Source of the DNA: Flavobacteriaceae bacterium
GTDB taxonomy: Bacteria > Bacteroidota > Bacteroidia > Flavobacteriales > Flavobacteriaceae
Length of the DNA: 64,000 bases
Direction of reading: 5' to 3'
Assembly (NCBI GenBank): GCA_018699935.1
Contig: JABISF010000015.1
Span: 29,698 to 93,697, forward strand
Below, piece by piece: positions 8,781-17,913 of the stretch (the stretch's first letter is position 1; the number at the start of each line of letters is the position of its first letter). Below the pieces are notes generated by a model. The model did not search any database. It was given only the letters and a program-made list of their open reading frames with translations, and was not told the origin of the DNA. Both the position numbers and the translations under genes were made by a program.

Positions 8781-9527
8781 ATGAAAGTGAAGTCTATTTT
8801 GGTTTCGCAACCTGAGCCTTCTTCTGAGCGATCTCCCTATACACGTTTAAAAGAAAAGCACAAATTACAAATTAACTTTAGACCCTTTATTCACGTTGAG
8901 GGACTTTCTCCAAAGGAAGTTCGACAACAGAAAATAGATTTCAGCAATTTCCAAAATATCATTCTTACCAGCAGAAATGCGGTAGATCATTTTTTTCGGA
9001 TTTGTGAGCAAAATCGATTCAAAGTCCCGGACACTACCAAATATTTTTGTCAGAGTGAGGCAGTTGCCTATTACCTTCAAAAATATGTGGTCTATCGCAA
9101 ACGCAAAATATATGTGGGCGAAAAAAGCATCCGAGATTTAGAAAGTGTCTTTAAAAAATTTAATAAGGAAAACTATCTCCTTCCTACCTCGGATATTTTA
9201 AAACCCGAAATTCCAGATTTTTTAGACCATGTGAAATGCAGTTGGAAAAGAGTTCAACTTTATAAAACTGTAGTGAGCGATCTTTCAGACTTACGAGATG
9301 TTTATTACGATATTTTAGTGTTTTTTAGTCCTTCTGGGATTGAGTCCTTATTTAAAAATTTTCCGGATTTTAAACAAAACGAAACACGCATCGCGGTCTA
9401 TGGAAATTCCACCATCATGGCTGCCGATGAAGCTAAATTGCGTATAGACATCAAGGCACCCACACCGGAGACACCATCAATGACAATGGCGATTGAAAAA
9501 TACATCACTGACCTTGGAAACAATTAG
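8781..9527 (+). CDS. hemD: Uroporphyrinogen-III synthase
   Basis: Closes and inverts ring D of hydroxymethylbilane to form uroporphyrinogen III in haem synthesis. The 248-aa length fits the family. The protein is poorly conserved in general; supporting segments are ILVSQPEPSSERSPYTRL at the start, FQNIILTSRNAVDHFF in the first domain, LLPTSDI at the domain junction, and FFSPSGIESLFKNF and RIAVYGNSTIMAADEAKL in the second domain. These are the typical blocks of the HEM4 fold. It follows the DUF4271 gene and is likely co-transcribed. Confidence 0.85.
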   Translation: MKVKSILVSQPEPSSERSPYTRLKEKHKLQINFRPFIHVEGLSPKEVRQQKIDFSNFQNIILTSRNAVDHFFRICEQNRFKVPDTTKYFCQSEAVAYYLQKYVVYRKRKIYVGEKSIRDLESVFKKFNKENYLLPTSDILKPEIPDFLDHVKCSWKRVQLYKTVVSDLSDLRDVYYDILVFFSPSGIESLFKNFPDFKQNETRIAVYGNSTIMAADEAKLRIDIKAPTPETPSMTMAIEKYITDLGNN

Positions 9528-9547
9528 TCAGAAAAGACTATTTTTTT
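9525..9547 (+). terminator. Intrinsic terminator after hemD
   Basis: TAGTC and GACTA (9525-9529 and 9536-9540) can form a 5-bp stem with a six-base loop, followed by seven T. The hairpin contains the hemD stop codon and overlaps the stop of the convergent DUF423 gene. Confidence 0.55.
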
Positions 9548-9918
9548 AGAAAAGTTCGAACATTCCAAAACCACCCCACCAGTAATAGTGTGCCTCCAAT
9601 GGGAGTTATAGGTCCTATCCAACGGATGGAAAAAGGAATCATTTCCTTAAAAACCAACACCATGATACTACCCGAGAAAAGACTGATTCCTAGGGTAAGT
9701 AAATAAAAAACAGTTTTACGATCAGCGGTCTTTTTATAGGGCATTAGTGAGAGTATAAGCAATCCAAGCCCGTGATAAATCAAATAGCGGACGGCCGTTT
9801 CAAAAGCCTGTTTTCCTTCCGCTGCGACAAAGTTTTCCAAAGCATGGCTTGCAAATGCTCCCAATGCCACTCCCAAGAGTAGAAATAGACTTCCAAAAAC
9901 GCGCATTTTATTTTCCAT
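9538..9918 (-). CDS. DUF423-family membrane protein
   Basis: A 126-aa small integral membrane protein of the DUF423 (YgdD-like) family. It begins with a hydrophobic segment that runs into LGVALGAFASHAL, the hallmark of the family, then has VRYLIYHGLGLLIL, an SGSIMVLV segment and a C-terminal TPIGGTLLLVGWFW. About four membrane segments are predicted. Function is unknown. An in-frame ATG four codons downstream is an alternative start. It is divergent from the lrp-like gene and may share its control region. Confidence 0.88.
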   Translation of the reverse strand: MENKMRVFGSLFLLLGVALGAFASHALENFVAAEGKQAFETAVRYLIYHGLGLLILSLMPYKKTADRKTVFYLLTLGISLFSGSIMVLVFKEMIPFSIRWIGPITPIGGTLLLVGWFWNVRTFLKK

Positions 9919-9946
9919 TTGTTGTAATTTGCTTTATTAAATATAA

Positions 9947-9962
9947 ATAAATTCGAATTTAT
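9947..9962. promoter_or_regulatory. Perfect 16-bp AT-rich palindrome, candidate Lrp operator
   Basis: ATAAATTCGAATTTAT is a perfect inverted repeat in the 92-bp region between the divergent DUF423 and lrp-like genes. Lrp/AsnC regulators commonly bind AT-rich palindromes in front of their own gene, so autoregulation is a reasonable inference. No binding is shown by the sequence itself. Confidence 0.4.
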
Positions 9963-10010
9963 ACTTATAAATTTTAATCGAATCAGGAATTATATTTTAA
10001 TTTTTATTCA

Positions 10011-10481
10011 ATGAAAGTCAATTTAGAAAAAATCGCCATCGACGGAATTGATAAAATCATTTTGCGGATGCTGATGCAAGATGCACGAACTTCAATTTTG
10101 GAGATTTCAAAAGCCTGTGGTATCTCCGGAGCCGCTGTCCATCAGCGCCTAAAAAAGCTGGAACAAGCCCAGGTAATTTCTGGCTCGCAAATCATTATCA
10201 ATCCTAAAATTCTAGGTTATAAAACCGTTGCTTTTATTGGGATTTATTTGGATAAAGCCATGCGGAATCCCGAAGCCGTTAAACAATTGAGAAGCATTCC
10301 CGAAGTGATTGAATGTCATTACACCACCGGAGATTGGAGTATTTTTGTCAAAATTTTGTGTAGCGATAATGAACATTTGATGGACTTGCTCAATCAAAAA
10401 ATTCAATCCATCGACGGCATCTCGCGCACCGAAACCTTTATCTCGCTGCAACAACAAATTCACCGACAAATAGAAGTCTAA
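10011..10481 (+). CDS. Lrp/AsnC-family transcriptional regulator
   Basis: A 156-aa regulator of usual Lrp length. The N-terminal helix-turn-helix (about residues 10-60) contains RMLMQDARTSILEIS and SGAAVHQRLKKLEQAQVI; the C-terminal RAM/effector domain (about 70-150) includes FIGIYLDKA, VIECHYTTGDWSIFVKI and IDGISRTETFISL. Members usually respond to amino acids and form octamers or dimers. It is convergent with the metallopeptidase gene, with only 2 nt between the stops. Confidence 0.93.
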   Translation: MKVNLEKIAIDGIDKIILRMLMQDARTSILEISKACGISGAAVHQRLKKLEQAQVISGSQIIINPKILGYKTVAFIGIYLDKAMRNPEAVKQLRSIPEVIECHYTTGDWSIFVKILCSDNEHLMDLLNQKIQSIDGISRTETFISLQQQIHRQIEV

Positions 10482-10483
10482 AA

Positions 10484-11173
10484 TTATCTTCTGGATCCAG
10501 AAACTCGCAATGCAAAATAGATTAGCGTAGCCAAAGAACCTAAGGCAGCCACCACATAGGTACGGGCAGCCCATTTCAAGGCGTCTTTTGCCCCCTCCAA
10601 TTCTTGTCGATTGACCATTCTTTTGCGTTCCAACCAAGCTAAAGCTCGATTACTTGCGTCGTATTCTACTGGAAGGGTGATAAAGCTGAAGAGCGTCCCC
10701 AAACCAAAAAGAAAAAGTCCAATCAAAGCTACCGTATAGCCCAAAGGAACTGTTTGCATCAAAATAAGCCCTCCAACAATCACCCAAACGGAAAGATTGG
10801 AAGATACGCTCACCATAGGCACTAGGGTGGAACGAAGCTGTAACCATTCGTATCCCTTGGCATGTTGAACAGCATGGCCACATTCATGGGCTGCCACAGC
10901 TGCCGCTGCAGCATTGCGTTGGTCATAGACCGCTTCGCTCAAATTGACCGTTCTGTTTTTTGGATTGTAATGATCGCTCAGTTGCCCTTTGACCGAAATT
11001 ACTTTGACATTTTGTATTCCGTGATCGAGCAACATTTGCTCGGCAATTTCCTTCCCAGAAAGGCCGTTTTGCAATTGTACTTTTGAATATTTTTTGAATT
11101 TTCGCTTTAGCGTAGCACTCACCCACATACTTGCGGCGGAGATGATAATAACAATAAGGTAGTAGGATCCCAT
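10484..11173 (-). CDS. Membrane zinc metallopeptidase (YugP-like)
   Basis: A 229-aa membrane-bound protein of the YugP/zinc metallopeptidase type 2 family. It starts with a membrane anchor (YYLIVIIISAASMWVSA), then has the zinc motif AAHECGHAVQHA near residue 94, followed by two hydrophobic segments around residues 118-160 and one near the C-terminus. The HExGH core holds the zinc ligands and the catalytic glutamate. Function is uncharacterised; membrane protein quality control is a possibility only. It is a single gene on the minus strand. Confidence 0.88.
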   Translation of the reverse strand: MGSYYLIVIIISAASMWVSATLKRKFKKYSKVQLQNGLSGKEIAEQMLLDHGIQNVKVISVKGQLSDHYNPKNRTVNLSEAVYDQRNAAAAAVAAHECGHAVQHAKGYEWLQLRSTLVPMVSVSSNLSVWVIVGGLILMQTVPLGYTVALIGLFLFGLGTLFSFITLPVEYDASNRALAWLERKRMVNRQELEGAKDALKWAARTYVVAALGSLATLIYFALRVSGSRR

Positions 11174-11311
11174 AATCTTGTTTTTTTACGAAATTAATGC
11201 ATTCCTAAATACGGATAAAAAACTTTTAAAATTTTCTTTTCACCAACGTATACTCGAAGTGATTTCAAAATGGCTCAACACAAGCAAAAGGTTCTGCCCA
11301 TTTGGGGTACG

Positions 11312-14128
11312 CTAGAAAACGATATTGATTATTTTTTGAGGAACAATGATCCATTTTTTGGGTGCAGCTGTTCCCAAATACTCTGTAGTTCTTGAATCTT
11401 CAAGCACCGCAGCTTTGATTTGATCACTGTCCAATGCAACAGACAACTCCAGTGTAAATCTCATTTTTCCGTTAAAAGAAACCGGATAAACTTTGGTGTC
11501 TTCCACAATCAAACTTTCATCAGCTATCGGAAAAGGCACTGTTTCTATACTTCCCTCATGTCCAAATTGCTCCCATAATTCTTCTGCAATGTGCGGCGCA
11601 AAAGGAGCTAGTAAAACGGTGAGCGGTTCCAAAACTTCTCGAGCATGACAATCCAAGGAAGTGAGTTCGTTGACACAGATCATAAAGGAGCTCACGCAGG
11701 TATTGAACGCAAAAGCATTGATGTCATGGTCTATTTTTTTGATGGTTTCGTGTAAAACCTTTAAGGCTTTTTTATCGGCCGGACGATCGTCAACCCGCCA
11801 TTGTTCTTCGATGTAGAAAAGCTTCCAAAATTTTCTTAAAAAATTGTGGACTCCAGAAATTCCAGCCGTATTCCAGGGTTTGGCTTGTTCCAAAGGGCCT
11901 AAAAACATTTCATACATCCGCAGCGTATCGGCACCGTATTGTTCACAAATGGCATCCGGATTGACAACATTGTATTTGGACTTGGACATTTTTTCCACTT
12001 CTCGACCCACCACATATTGGCCATCCTCCAATTCAAATTTGGCGGTTTTAAATTCCGCCTGCCATTGCCGTAAACCTTCGATGTCTAATTCCTCTGAGGG
12101 ATTTACCAAACTCACATCGATACGAATCGGTTCCAAATTTTCTCCCTCTTGGATTAAGTTTTTGGAAACAAATGTATTTGTACCTGGACGTCTGTAAACA
12201 AAAGCCGTAGAACCCAAAATCATCCCTTGATTGATGAGTTTTTTGGCATATTCCTCCACGGGCAATATTCCAAGGTCAAACAAAAACTTTTGCCAAAAAC
12301 GGGAATACAACAAATGCCCCGTAGCATGTTCGCTACCCCCCAAATACAAATCCACATCTTTCCAATAGGCCATCGCCTCTTGGCTGGCTATGGCTTCGGT
12401 GTTACGCGCGTCCATATAGCGATAGAAATACCAAGAACTTCCTGCCCATCCGGGCATGGTGTTCAATTCCAAAGGGAACACGGTTTGATGGTCGATCAAA
12501 TCGTTATTGACCACCCTAGATGTGCTGGTGTCCCAAGCCCAAGTGGAGGCATTGCCCAAGGGCGGTGCTCCTTCCGGTGTAGGTAAATACTTTTCTACTT
12601 CGGGCAACAACAAAGGCAAGTGTTCCTTGTTTAGGGGTTGGGGTAGTCCATTTTTATAATAAACGGGTATGGGTTCACCCCAATAGCGTTGACGACTAAA
12701 AATGGCATCTCGTAATCGATAATTTATTGTTCCACTTCCACAGCCTTGTTCTTCTAGGGCGGCAATTACGGTGGACATAGCTTCTTTGTAGGGAAGACCA
12801 TTTAAGAAATCAGAATTATCAATCACCGTATGGGCCTTATCTTCAAAAGCTTCTTGACGGATATCTACGTCTTTAAAAATATTTTTAATCGGTAAATTAA
12901 AATGTTTCGCAAAATTATAATCGCGTTGATCGCCACAAGGAACTGCCATAACTGCTCCGGTTCCATAATCCGCCAAGACATAATCGCCAATCCAAATTGG
13001 AATCCGTTCCTGAGTAAAGGGATGCAAGGCATAGGCTCCTGTGAAGGCACCGCTTATGGTTTTGACATCTGCCATCCGATCCCGGGTTGAACGCTGACGC
13101 GTAGTTTCAATATAGGCAGCTACTTCGTCTCGACAAGCTGGACTACAAATCTTTTGAACCAACTCCAGTTCCGGTGCCAGCGTCATAAAGGTAACCCCAA
13201 AAAGTGTGTCGGGACGGGTTGTAAAAACTTCAATGGTTTCTTCAAATCCTTCCACTTTAAAGAACACTTTGGCACCGATCGATTTTCCAATCCAGTTGCG
13301 TTGCATTTCTTTCAGGGAATCCGACCAATCCAAGCTGTCCAATCCTTGTAGCAAACGTTCGGCATAGGCACCAATACGCATACTCCATTGTTTCATTTTT
13401 TTCTTGGTAACCGGATGTCCACCGCGCTCCGAAACCCCATTGACAATCTCGTCGTTGGCCAAGATGGTTCGCAACTCAGGACACCAGTTGACTTCCGTAT
13501 CGGCCAAATAGGTCAATCGGTAGGACAATAAAATTTCTTCTTGTTCCTCTCTGCTGAATTGATTCCAATCCCCTGCAGTAAAGGAAATCGCCTTGGGATC
13601 GGCAACTACGTCCAAATCCGTGGTTCCCTGTTTTTCAAATTGCTGCACCAGGTCTGCAATGGGCTTGGCTTTGTTGGCCGTGTTGCAATAATAATGGTCA
13701 AACAACAATAAAAAGATCCATTGTGTCCATTTGTAAAAATCGGGCTCTGAGGTACGAACCTCTCGACTCCAATCAAAAGAAAAACCCATTTGATCCAATT
13801 GCTCACGATAGCGGGCAATGTTTTCTTGGGTAGTGGTCGCCGGGTGTTGCCCTGTTTGTATGGCATATTGTTCTGCAGGCAGCCCAAATGAATCATAACC
13901 CTGAGGGTGTAACACATTAAATCCTTTGTGGCGTTTGTAGCGAGAAAAAATATCACTGGCAATATATCCCAAGGGGTGCCCCACATGCAAGCCAGCACCA
14001 GAGGGATAGGGAAACATATCCAACACATAATACTTCGGCTTTTGGGAATTATTGGAGGCGCGAAACGTTTGGTGTTTTGCCCAATAATTTTGCCATTTTT
14101 TTTCGATTTTGTTGAATTCGTAAGCCAC
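11312..14128 (-). CDS. leuS: Leucyl-tRNA synthetase
   Basis: Charges tRNA-Leu and edits wrong amino acids. It has the class I HVGH motif inside PYPSGAGLHVGHPLGY, the CP1 editing domain in the middle (TTRPDTLFGVTFM and ADYGTGAVMAVP), the KMSKS loop EKMSKSKYNVVNP, and a C-terminal anticodon-binding region. Overall length is about 938 aa. The GTG at 14128 gives AYEFNKIEKKWQNYW, the start expected for the family. Another GTG at 14155 would add nine residues but overlaps a good -7 promoter box. No ATG is available near either position. Confidence 0.95.
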   Translation of the reverse strand: MAYEFNKIEKKWQNYWAKHQTFRASNNSQKPKYYVLDMFPYPSGAGLHVGHPLGYIASDIFSRYKRHKGFNVLHPQGYDSFGLPAEQYAIQTGQHPATTTQENIARYREQLDQMGFSFDWSREVRTSEPDFYKWTQWIFLLLFDHYYCNTANKAKPIADLVQQFEKQGTTDLDVVADPKAISFTAGDWNQFSREEQEEILLSYRLTYLADTEVNWCPELRTILANDEIVNGVSERGGHPVTKKKMKQWSMRIGAYAERLLQGLDSLDWSDSLKEMQRNWIGKSIGAKVFFKVEGFEETIEVFTTRPDTLFGVTFMTLAPELELVQKICSPACRDEVAAYIETTRQRSTRDRMADVKTISGAFTGAYALHPFTQERIPIWIGDYVLADYGTGAVMAVPCGDQRDYNFAKHFNLPIKNIFKDVDIRQEAFEDKAHTVIDNSDFLNGLPYKEAMSTVIAALEEQGCGSGTINYRLRDAIFSRQRYWGEPIPVYYKNGLPQPLNKEHLPLLLPEVEKYLPTPEGAPPLGNASTWAWDTSTSRVVNNDLIDHQTVFPLELNTMPGWAGSSWYFYRYMDARNTEAIASQEAMAYWKDVDLYLGGSEHATGHLLYSRFWQKFLFDLGILPVEEYAKKLINQGMILGSTAFVYRRPGTNTFVSKNLIQEGENLEPIRIDVSLVNPSEELDIEGLRQWQAEFKTAKFELEDGQYVVGREVEKMSKSKYNVVNPDAICEQYGADTLRMYEMFLGPLEQAKPWNTAGISGVHNFLRKFWKLFYIEEQWRVDDRPADKKALKVLHETIKKIDHDINAFAFNTCVSSFMICVNELTSLDCHAREVLEPLTVLLAPFAPHIAEELWEQFGHEGSIETVPFPIADESLIVEDTKVYPVSFNGKMRFTLELSVALDSDQIKAAVLEDSRTTEYLGTAAPKKWIIVPQKIINIVF

Positions 14129-14154
14129 GTGGTCTAATGTTTTTTTGAAAGGCA

Positions 14155-14162
14155 CAAAAATA
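14155..14162 (-). promoter_or_regulatory. Putative -7 promoter element of leuS
   Basis: Minus-strand TATTTTTG fits TAnnTTTG and lies 26 nt before the preferred GTG start at 14128. If it is used, transcription begins downstream of the alternative GTG at 14155, which argues against that codon as the start. Confidence 0.42.
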
Positions 14163-14195
14163 CGGTTAATGATTGAATGGTAAAAGAATAATTTA

Positions 14196-14229
14196 TTGAC
14201 CCTCTAGTTTAAATTCTTTTTTAATTTTA
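14196..14229 (+). promoter_or_regulatory. Possible promoter of the ftsX operon
   Basis: TTGACC begins at 14196 and TAATTTTA at 14222-14229 resembles the -7 box apart from the final base, with 23 nt between the TTG and the box. The box ends 13 nt before the ftsX start. Confidence 0.33.
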
Positions 14230-14242
14230 CAAAAAAAGAGCG

Positions 14243-15121
14243 GTGTCCAACAATTTTCAAGAAACCTATCAAAAAAGAAGACTCCTAACCGGATATATTT
14301 CGGTGGTTCTTAGTATTACTTTTGTACTCTTCTTTGTGGGTATTTTCGGTTTACTTCTGCTCAATACCAAACGAGTAGCGGATCACTTCAAAGAACAAAT
14401 CGTAATGACCGTTTATTTTAACGATGCTGCCAAAGACATTGAAATTACCCAGCTTCAAAAAAAGATACAACTCAATCCGGCAACAAAAACCGTTTTGTAC
14501 GTCTCCAAAGAAACCGCTGCAGCGAAATACGCTCAAGACATCGGCGAAGATTTTGTCGAATTTTTAGGGTTTAATCCCTTACTTAACTCGCTGGACGTTA
14601 CTTTCAACGCCGTTTTTGTGAATGCAAGCACCTTGACCCAACTGCAAGAAGAATTAGAAGCCAATGGTTTTGTTTCTGAAGTTGTTTACGATCAACCCTT
14701 GGTCTCTTTGTTGGATGAAAACATCAAAAAAATATCATGGGTCTTATTGGTGATTGCTGTTTTATTTGTTGTCATTGCCCTCTTGCTCATCAATAGCTCT
14801 ATCCGACTCTCAATTTTTTCAAAACGATTTATTATCAAAACCATGCAGTTGGTGGGGGCTAACAAAGCGTTTATTCGACGTCCTTTTATATGGACACATT
14901 TGAAATTGGGCTTGTTGAGTGCCCTTTTTGCCACGCTTCTTTTGGCTGGTCTTTTTTATGAATTAAACCGTCGTTATCCCGAATTGGAAATGCTGAATGA
15001 CCCCTTGAGCATAGGGATCATTTTGGCAGGCATTTTTGTGTTGGGTATAGGTATTACGGGTTTAAGTACCTTTTTTGCCACCCAACGCTATTTAAATCTT
15101 AAAACAGAAGCTGTTTATTAA
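14243..15121 (+). CDS. ftsX: Cell-division ABC transporter permease FtsX
   Basis: Membrane partner of FtsE that controls peptidoglycan hydrolases at the division site. The 292-aa protein has the FtsX layout: a membrane segment at about 18-41, an extracytoplasmic domain (about 42-160) with IVMTVYFNDAA and LYVSKETAAAKYAQ, then three membrane segments in the C-terminal half, with FSKRFIIKTMQLVGANKAFIRRPF as the coupling region. The start is GTG at 14243. ftsE is not in the window, as expected when the two are unlinked. It leads a run of genes through DUF3098, uppP and truB. Confidence 0.93.
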   Translation: MSNNFQETYQKRRLLTGYISVVLSITFVLFFVGIFGLLLLNTKRVADHFKEQIVMTVYFNDAAKDIEITQLQKKIQLNPATKTVLYVSKETAAAKYAQDIGEDFVEFLGFNPLLNSLDVTFNAVFVNASTLTQLQEELEANGFVSEVVYDQPLVSLLDENIKKISWVLLVIAVLFVVIALLLINSSIRLSIFSKRFIIKTMQLVGANKAFIRRPFIWTHLKLGLLSALFATLLLAGLFYELNRRYPELEMLNDPLSIGIILAGIFVLGIGITGLSTFFATQRYLNLKTEAVY

Positions 15122-15135
15122 CGTATCTTTGTCCC

Positions 15136-15381
15136 ATGAAATCAAAATCTTCTTCAAAACAATTTTTATTTGGAAAGCGCAACTATCGCTTTTTATTTAT
15201 TGCTTTTCTTTTGATTGCCGTTGGATTTATTTTGATGTCCGGTGGAGGCAGCGACGACCCCCTTGTTTTTAATCCCGAAATATTCAACTTCAGAAGAATT
15301 CGATTGTCTCCAACACTTGTCTTAATGGGATTTGGCGTGGCGGTCTATTCAATACTTACCCGAGATAAATCATCTCAATGA
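15136..15381 (+). CDS. DUF3098 small membrane protein
   Basis: An 81-aa protein with two membrane segments (about residues 18-36 and 61-75) and a GGGSDDPLVFNPEIFNFRRI linker, matching DUF3098. This family is normally found between ftsX and uppP, as here. Its 3' end overlaps the uppP start by 4 nt (ATGA). A link to envelope assembly is inferred from position only. Confidence 0.85.
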   Translation: MKSKSSSKQFLFGKRNYRFLFIAFLLIAVGFILMSGGGSDDPLVFNPEIFNFRRIRLSPTLVLMGFGVAVYSILTRDKSSQ

Positions 15382-16172
15382 ATTATTTAGAGTCGCTTGT
15401 TTTAGGAATCATTCAGGGAATCACAGAGTTTTTGCCTATTTCGTCCAGCGGTCATTTGGAGATTGGTAAAGCCCTTTTTGGCACCACCGCTTCGGCTGAG
15501 GAAAGTCTCTTTTTAACTTTAGCACTGCATACCGCCACCGCATTGAGTACTTTGGTGGTCTTCCGTAAAGAAATTGGAGTCATCCTTGGAGGATTGTTTC
15601 AATTAAAAATCAACGAAAGTTGGATTTTCGCAGTAAAGATTATATTGTCCATGATTCCTGCTGTTTTTATCGGTCTTTTTTTTGAAGAAAAAATCACCGC
15701 CTTGTTTGATGAAAACATTCTTTTGGTGGGAGTCCTTTTGTTGGTCACAGCAGGGCTGCTTTTTTGGGCGGATCGAGCCAAAGCAACCTCCAAAGATGTG
15801 GGTTACAACAATGCTGTGCTGATTGGAATTGTTCAGGCAATCGCTATTCTTCCGGGTATTTCGCGAAGTGGTGCTACCATAGCCACCGCCGTACTTTTGG
15901 GGATTGACCGAACCAAAGCCGCTCGCTTTTCATTTTTGATGGTTCTTCCTTTAATTTTTGGAAGTATGGCCAAAAGCATCTTGGATGCCGAAAATACAGC
16001 AGGTAGCAACACCGCCGTTCTCCCCCTTCTTTTGGGATTTGTCGCTGCTTTTGTTACCGGAATCATCGCCTGTAAATGGATGATTCGAATCGTTCAAAAA
16101 AGTCAATTAAAATACTTCAGCCTTTATTGCGCCCTGGTGGGTTTCAGTGCGATTCTTTATGAACTTATTTGA
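15378..16172 (+). CDS. uppP: Undecaprenyl-diphosphatase
   Basis: Recycles undecaprenyl pyrophosphate to the monophosphate carrier used in peptidoglycan and other envelope polymers, and gives bacitracin resistance. The 264-aa integral membrane protein has the first catalytic block EFLPISSSGHLEI (E17, H26) and the second block PGISRSGATIATA, plus about eight membrane segments. It is translationally coupled to DUF3098 upstream and overlaps truB downstream by 14 nt. Confidence 0.95.
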   Translation: MNYLESLVLGIIQGITEFLPISSSGHLEIGKALFGTTASAEESLFLTLALHTATALSTLVVFRKEIGVILGGLFQLKINESWIFAVKIILSMIPAVFIGLFFEEKITALFDENILLVGVLLLVTAGLLFWADRAKATSKDVGYNNAVLIGIVQAIAILPGISRSGATIATAVLLGIDRTKAARFSFLMVLPLIFGSMAKSILDAENTAGSNTAVLPLLLGFVAAFVTGIIACKWMIRIVQKSQLKYFSLYCALVGFSAILYELI

Positions 16173-16884
16173 TCAAAATTTTACTGCGGAACAACTCCAA
16201 GACGGGCATTTGATTGCCATCGACAAACCATTGCATTGGACTTCTTTTCAAGTGGTCAATAAGGTGCGTTGGCATTTACAAAATCATTGTAAAATCAAAA
16301 AATTAAAAGTGGGTCATGCCGGAACTTTGGATCCCTTGGCCACTGGATTATTATTGCTTTGCACGGGAAAAATGACGAAATCCATAGAGCAGCTTCAAGG
16401 ACAAGAAAAAGTCTACACCGGTCAATTCGTTTTAGGCGCCAGTACTCCTTCCTATGATTTGGAAACTCCCATTGATCAATATTTTCCTACCGAGCATATT
16501 ACCGCGGAAAAAATAAGGGAAGTTGCCCAACAATTTACGGGTACAATTGATCAAAAACCACCACTATTTTCTGCCCTTAAAAAAGAAGGCAGACGCCTGT
16601 ATGAAATTGCTCGTGCTGGAGAAACCGTTGAGATTGCCTCCAGAAAAGTACATATTGCCTCCTTTGAAATGACCGCAATAGAATTACCCATTCTTTCTTT
16701 TAGAGTGCGCTGTAGCAAAGGAACCTATATTCGATCGTTGGCGCATGACTTTGGGAAAGCACTGGATACTGGTGCCCACCTTTCGCAATTGAGAAGAACG
16801 GCCATAGGCGAACACCATGTGGACAATGCTTTTCATTTAGAAATCGAAGAAAACCAGACCCAAGCACAGTATAAGGAGAATTAA
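16159..16884 (+). CDS. truB: tRNA pseudouridine(55) synthase
   Basis: Makes pseudouridine 55 in the T-loop of tRNAs. The 241-aa protein has the catalytic motif GHAGTLDPLATGLL with D58, the upstream IDKPLHWTSFQVVNKVR, and the later YEIAR and CSKGTYIRSLAHDFG blocks. The ATG at 16159 is preferred over a GTG 12 nt upstream; it still overlaps the end of uppP. It is followed by nadA after 28 nt. Confidence 0.95.
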   Translation: MNLFDQNFTAEQLQDGHLIAIDKPLHWTSFQVVNKVRWHLQNHCKIKKLKVGHAGTLDPLATGLLLLCTGKMTKSIEQLQGQEKVYTGQFVLGASTPSYDLETPIDQYFPTEHITAEKIREVAQQFTGTIDQKPPLFSALKKEGRRLYEIARAGETVEIASRKVHIASFEMTAIELPILSFRVRCSKGTYIRSLAHDFGKALDTGAHLSQLRRTAIGEHHVDNAFHLEIEENQTQAQYKEN

Positions 16885-16912
16885 TTTGGTAAATTTACAA
16901 TTAAGAACGTAA

Positions 16913-17911
16913 ATGAGCATGCAAACGAATCCAACGCAATTGACAGACCTACAAAAATTGGGCTATCTCAATGCTCCCATCCCAAAGGACGTAGATCTTG
17001 TTGCTGCTATTCAACAATTGAAGAAAGAAAAAAACGCAGTGCTTTTGGCGCACTATTATCAAGATGCAGCCATCCAAGAATTGGCCGATTATTTGGGGGA
17101 CAGTCTGTACCTCGCGCAAATGGCTGCCAAAGTAGATGCTGCAATTATTGTTTTTGCGGGAGTACATTTTATGGCAGAAACTGCCAAAATCATCAATCCT
17201 ACCAAAAAAGTTTTGCTTCCCGACCTGAAAGCGGGTTGCTCTTTGGCCGACTCCTGCCCTCCTGCAGACTTTGCTGCATTTAAGGCACAACATCCCAATG
17301 CGGTGGTGGTCACCTACATCAATTGCTCTGCGGAAATCAAAGCATTGAGTGATATTGTTTGCACCTCTAGCAATGCCAAAAGAGTCATCGACTCCATTCC
17401 CATGGATCGAGAAATTATTTTTGCTCCCGATAGAAATCTGGGTCGCTATTTGATGAAAGAAACGGGACGGGAGATGTTGCTCTGGGACGGCTCTTGTATT
17501 GTACATGAAGCGTTTTCGTTCGACAAAATTGTAGCCCTCTCCAAAGCCAATCCCACTGCCAAATTCATTGCGCATCCGGAAAGTGAGTCCCCCGTTTTAG
17601 AAGTGGCACACTATATTGGAAGCACCTCGGGTTTGCTCAATTTTGTTCAAAAAGACCCTGCTACTACCTATATTGTTGCAACCGAAGCGGGAATTTTACA
17701 CGAAATGCAAAAGCAATGTCCTGAAAAAACATTTATTCCAGCTCCTGTAGAAGATGAGACCTGTGCCTGCTCTGAATGTGCCTATATGAAATTGAATACG
17801 CTAGAGAAATTATATAACTGTATGCGCCACGAACAACCCGAGATCTTGTTGGACGAAACCCTCATGACCTCCGCTCGTCAGCCCATAGAACGCATGCTTG
17901 CACTCGGATAA
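16913..17911 (+). CDS. nadA: Quinolinate synthase A
   Basis: Condenses iminoaspartate with dihydroxyacetone phosphate to quinolinate, using a 4Fe-4S cluster. The 332-aa length fits. Likely cluster cysteines are C109 ([10 protein letters not shown]), C195 (WDGSC) and one of C284/C286/C289 in [15 protein letters not shown]. Substrate-binding blocks include [21 protein letters not shown] and [12 protein letters not shown]. The start at 16913 is used; a second ATG two codons on is equally possible. It leads nadA-nadB-nadC, a full route from aspartate to nicotinate mononucleotide. Confidence 0.96.
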   Translation: MSMQTNPTQLTDLQKLGYLNAPIPKDVDLVAAIQQLKKEKNAVLLAHYYQDAAIQELADYLGDSLYLAQMAAKVDAAIIVFAGVHFMAETAKIINPTKKVLLPDLKAGCSLADSCPPADFAAFKAQHPNAVVVTYINCSAEIKALSDIVCTSSNAKRVIDSIPMDREIIFAPDRNLGRYLMKETGREMLLWDGSCIVHEAFSFDKIVALSKANPTAKFIAHPESESPVLEVAHYIGSTSGLLNFVQKDPATTYIVATEAGILHEMQKQCPEKTFIPAPVEDETCACSECAYMKLNTLEKLYNCMRHEQPEILLDETLMTSARQPIERMLALG

Positions 17912-17913
17912 AC

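Noticed and set aside
11220..11350. A 41-codon frame between the metallopeptidase and leuS
   Set aside because: It runs into the end of leuS on the other strand and shows no protein-like features.
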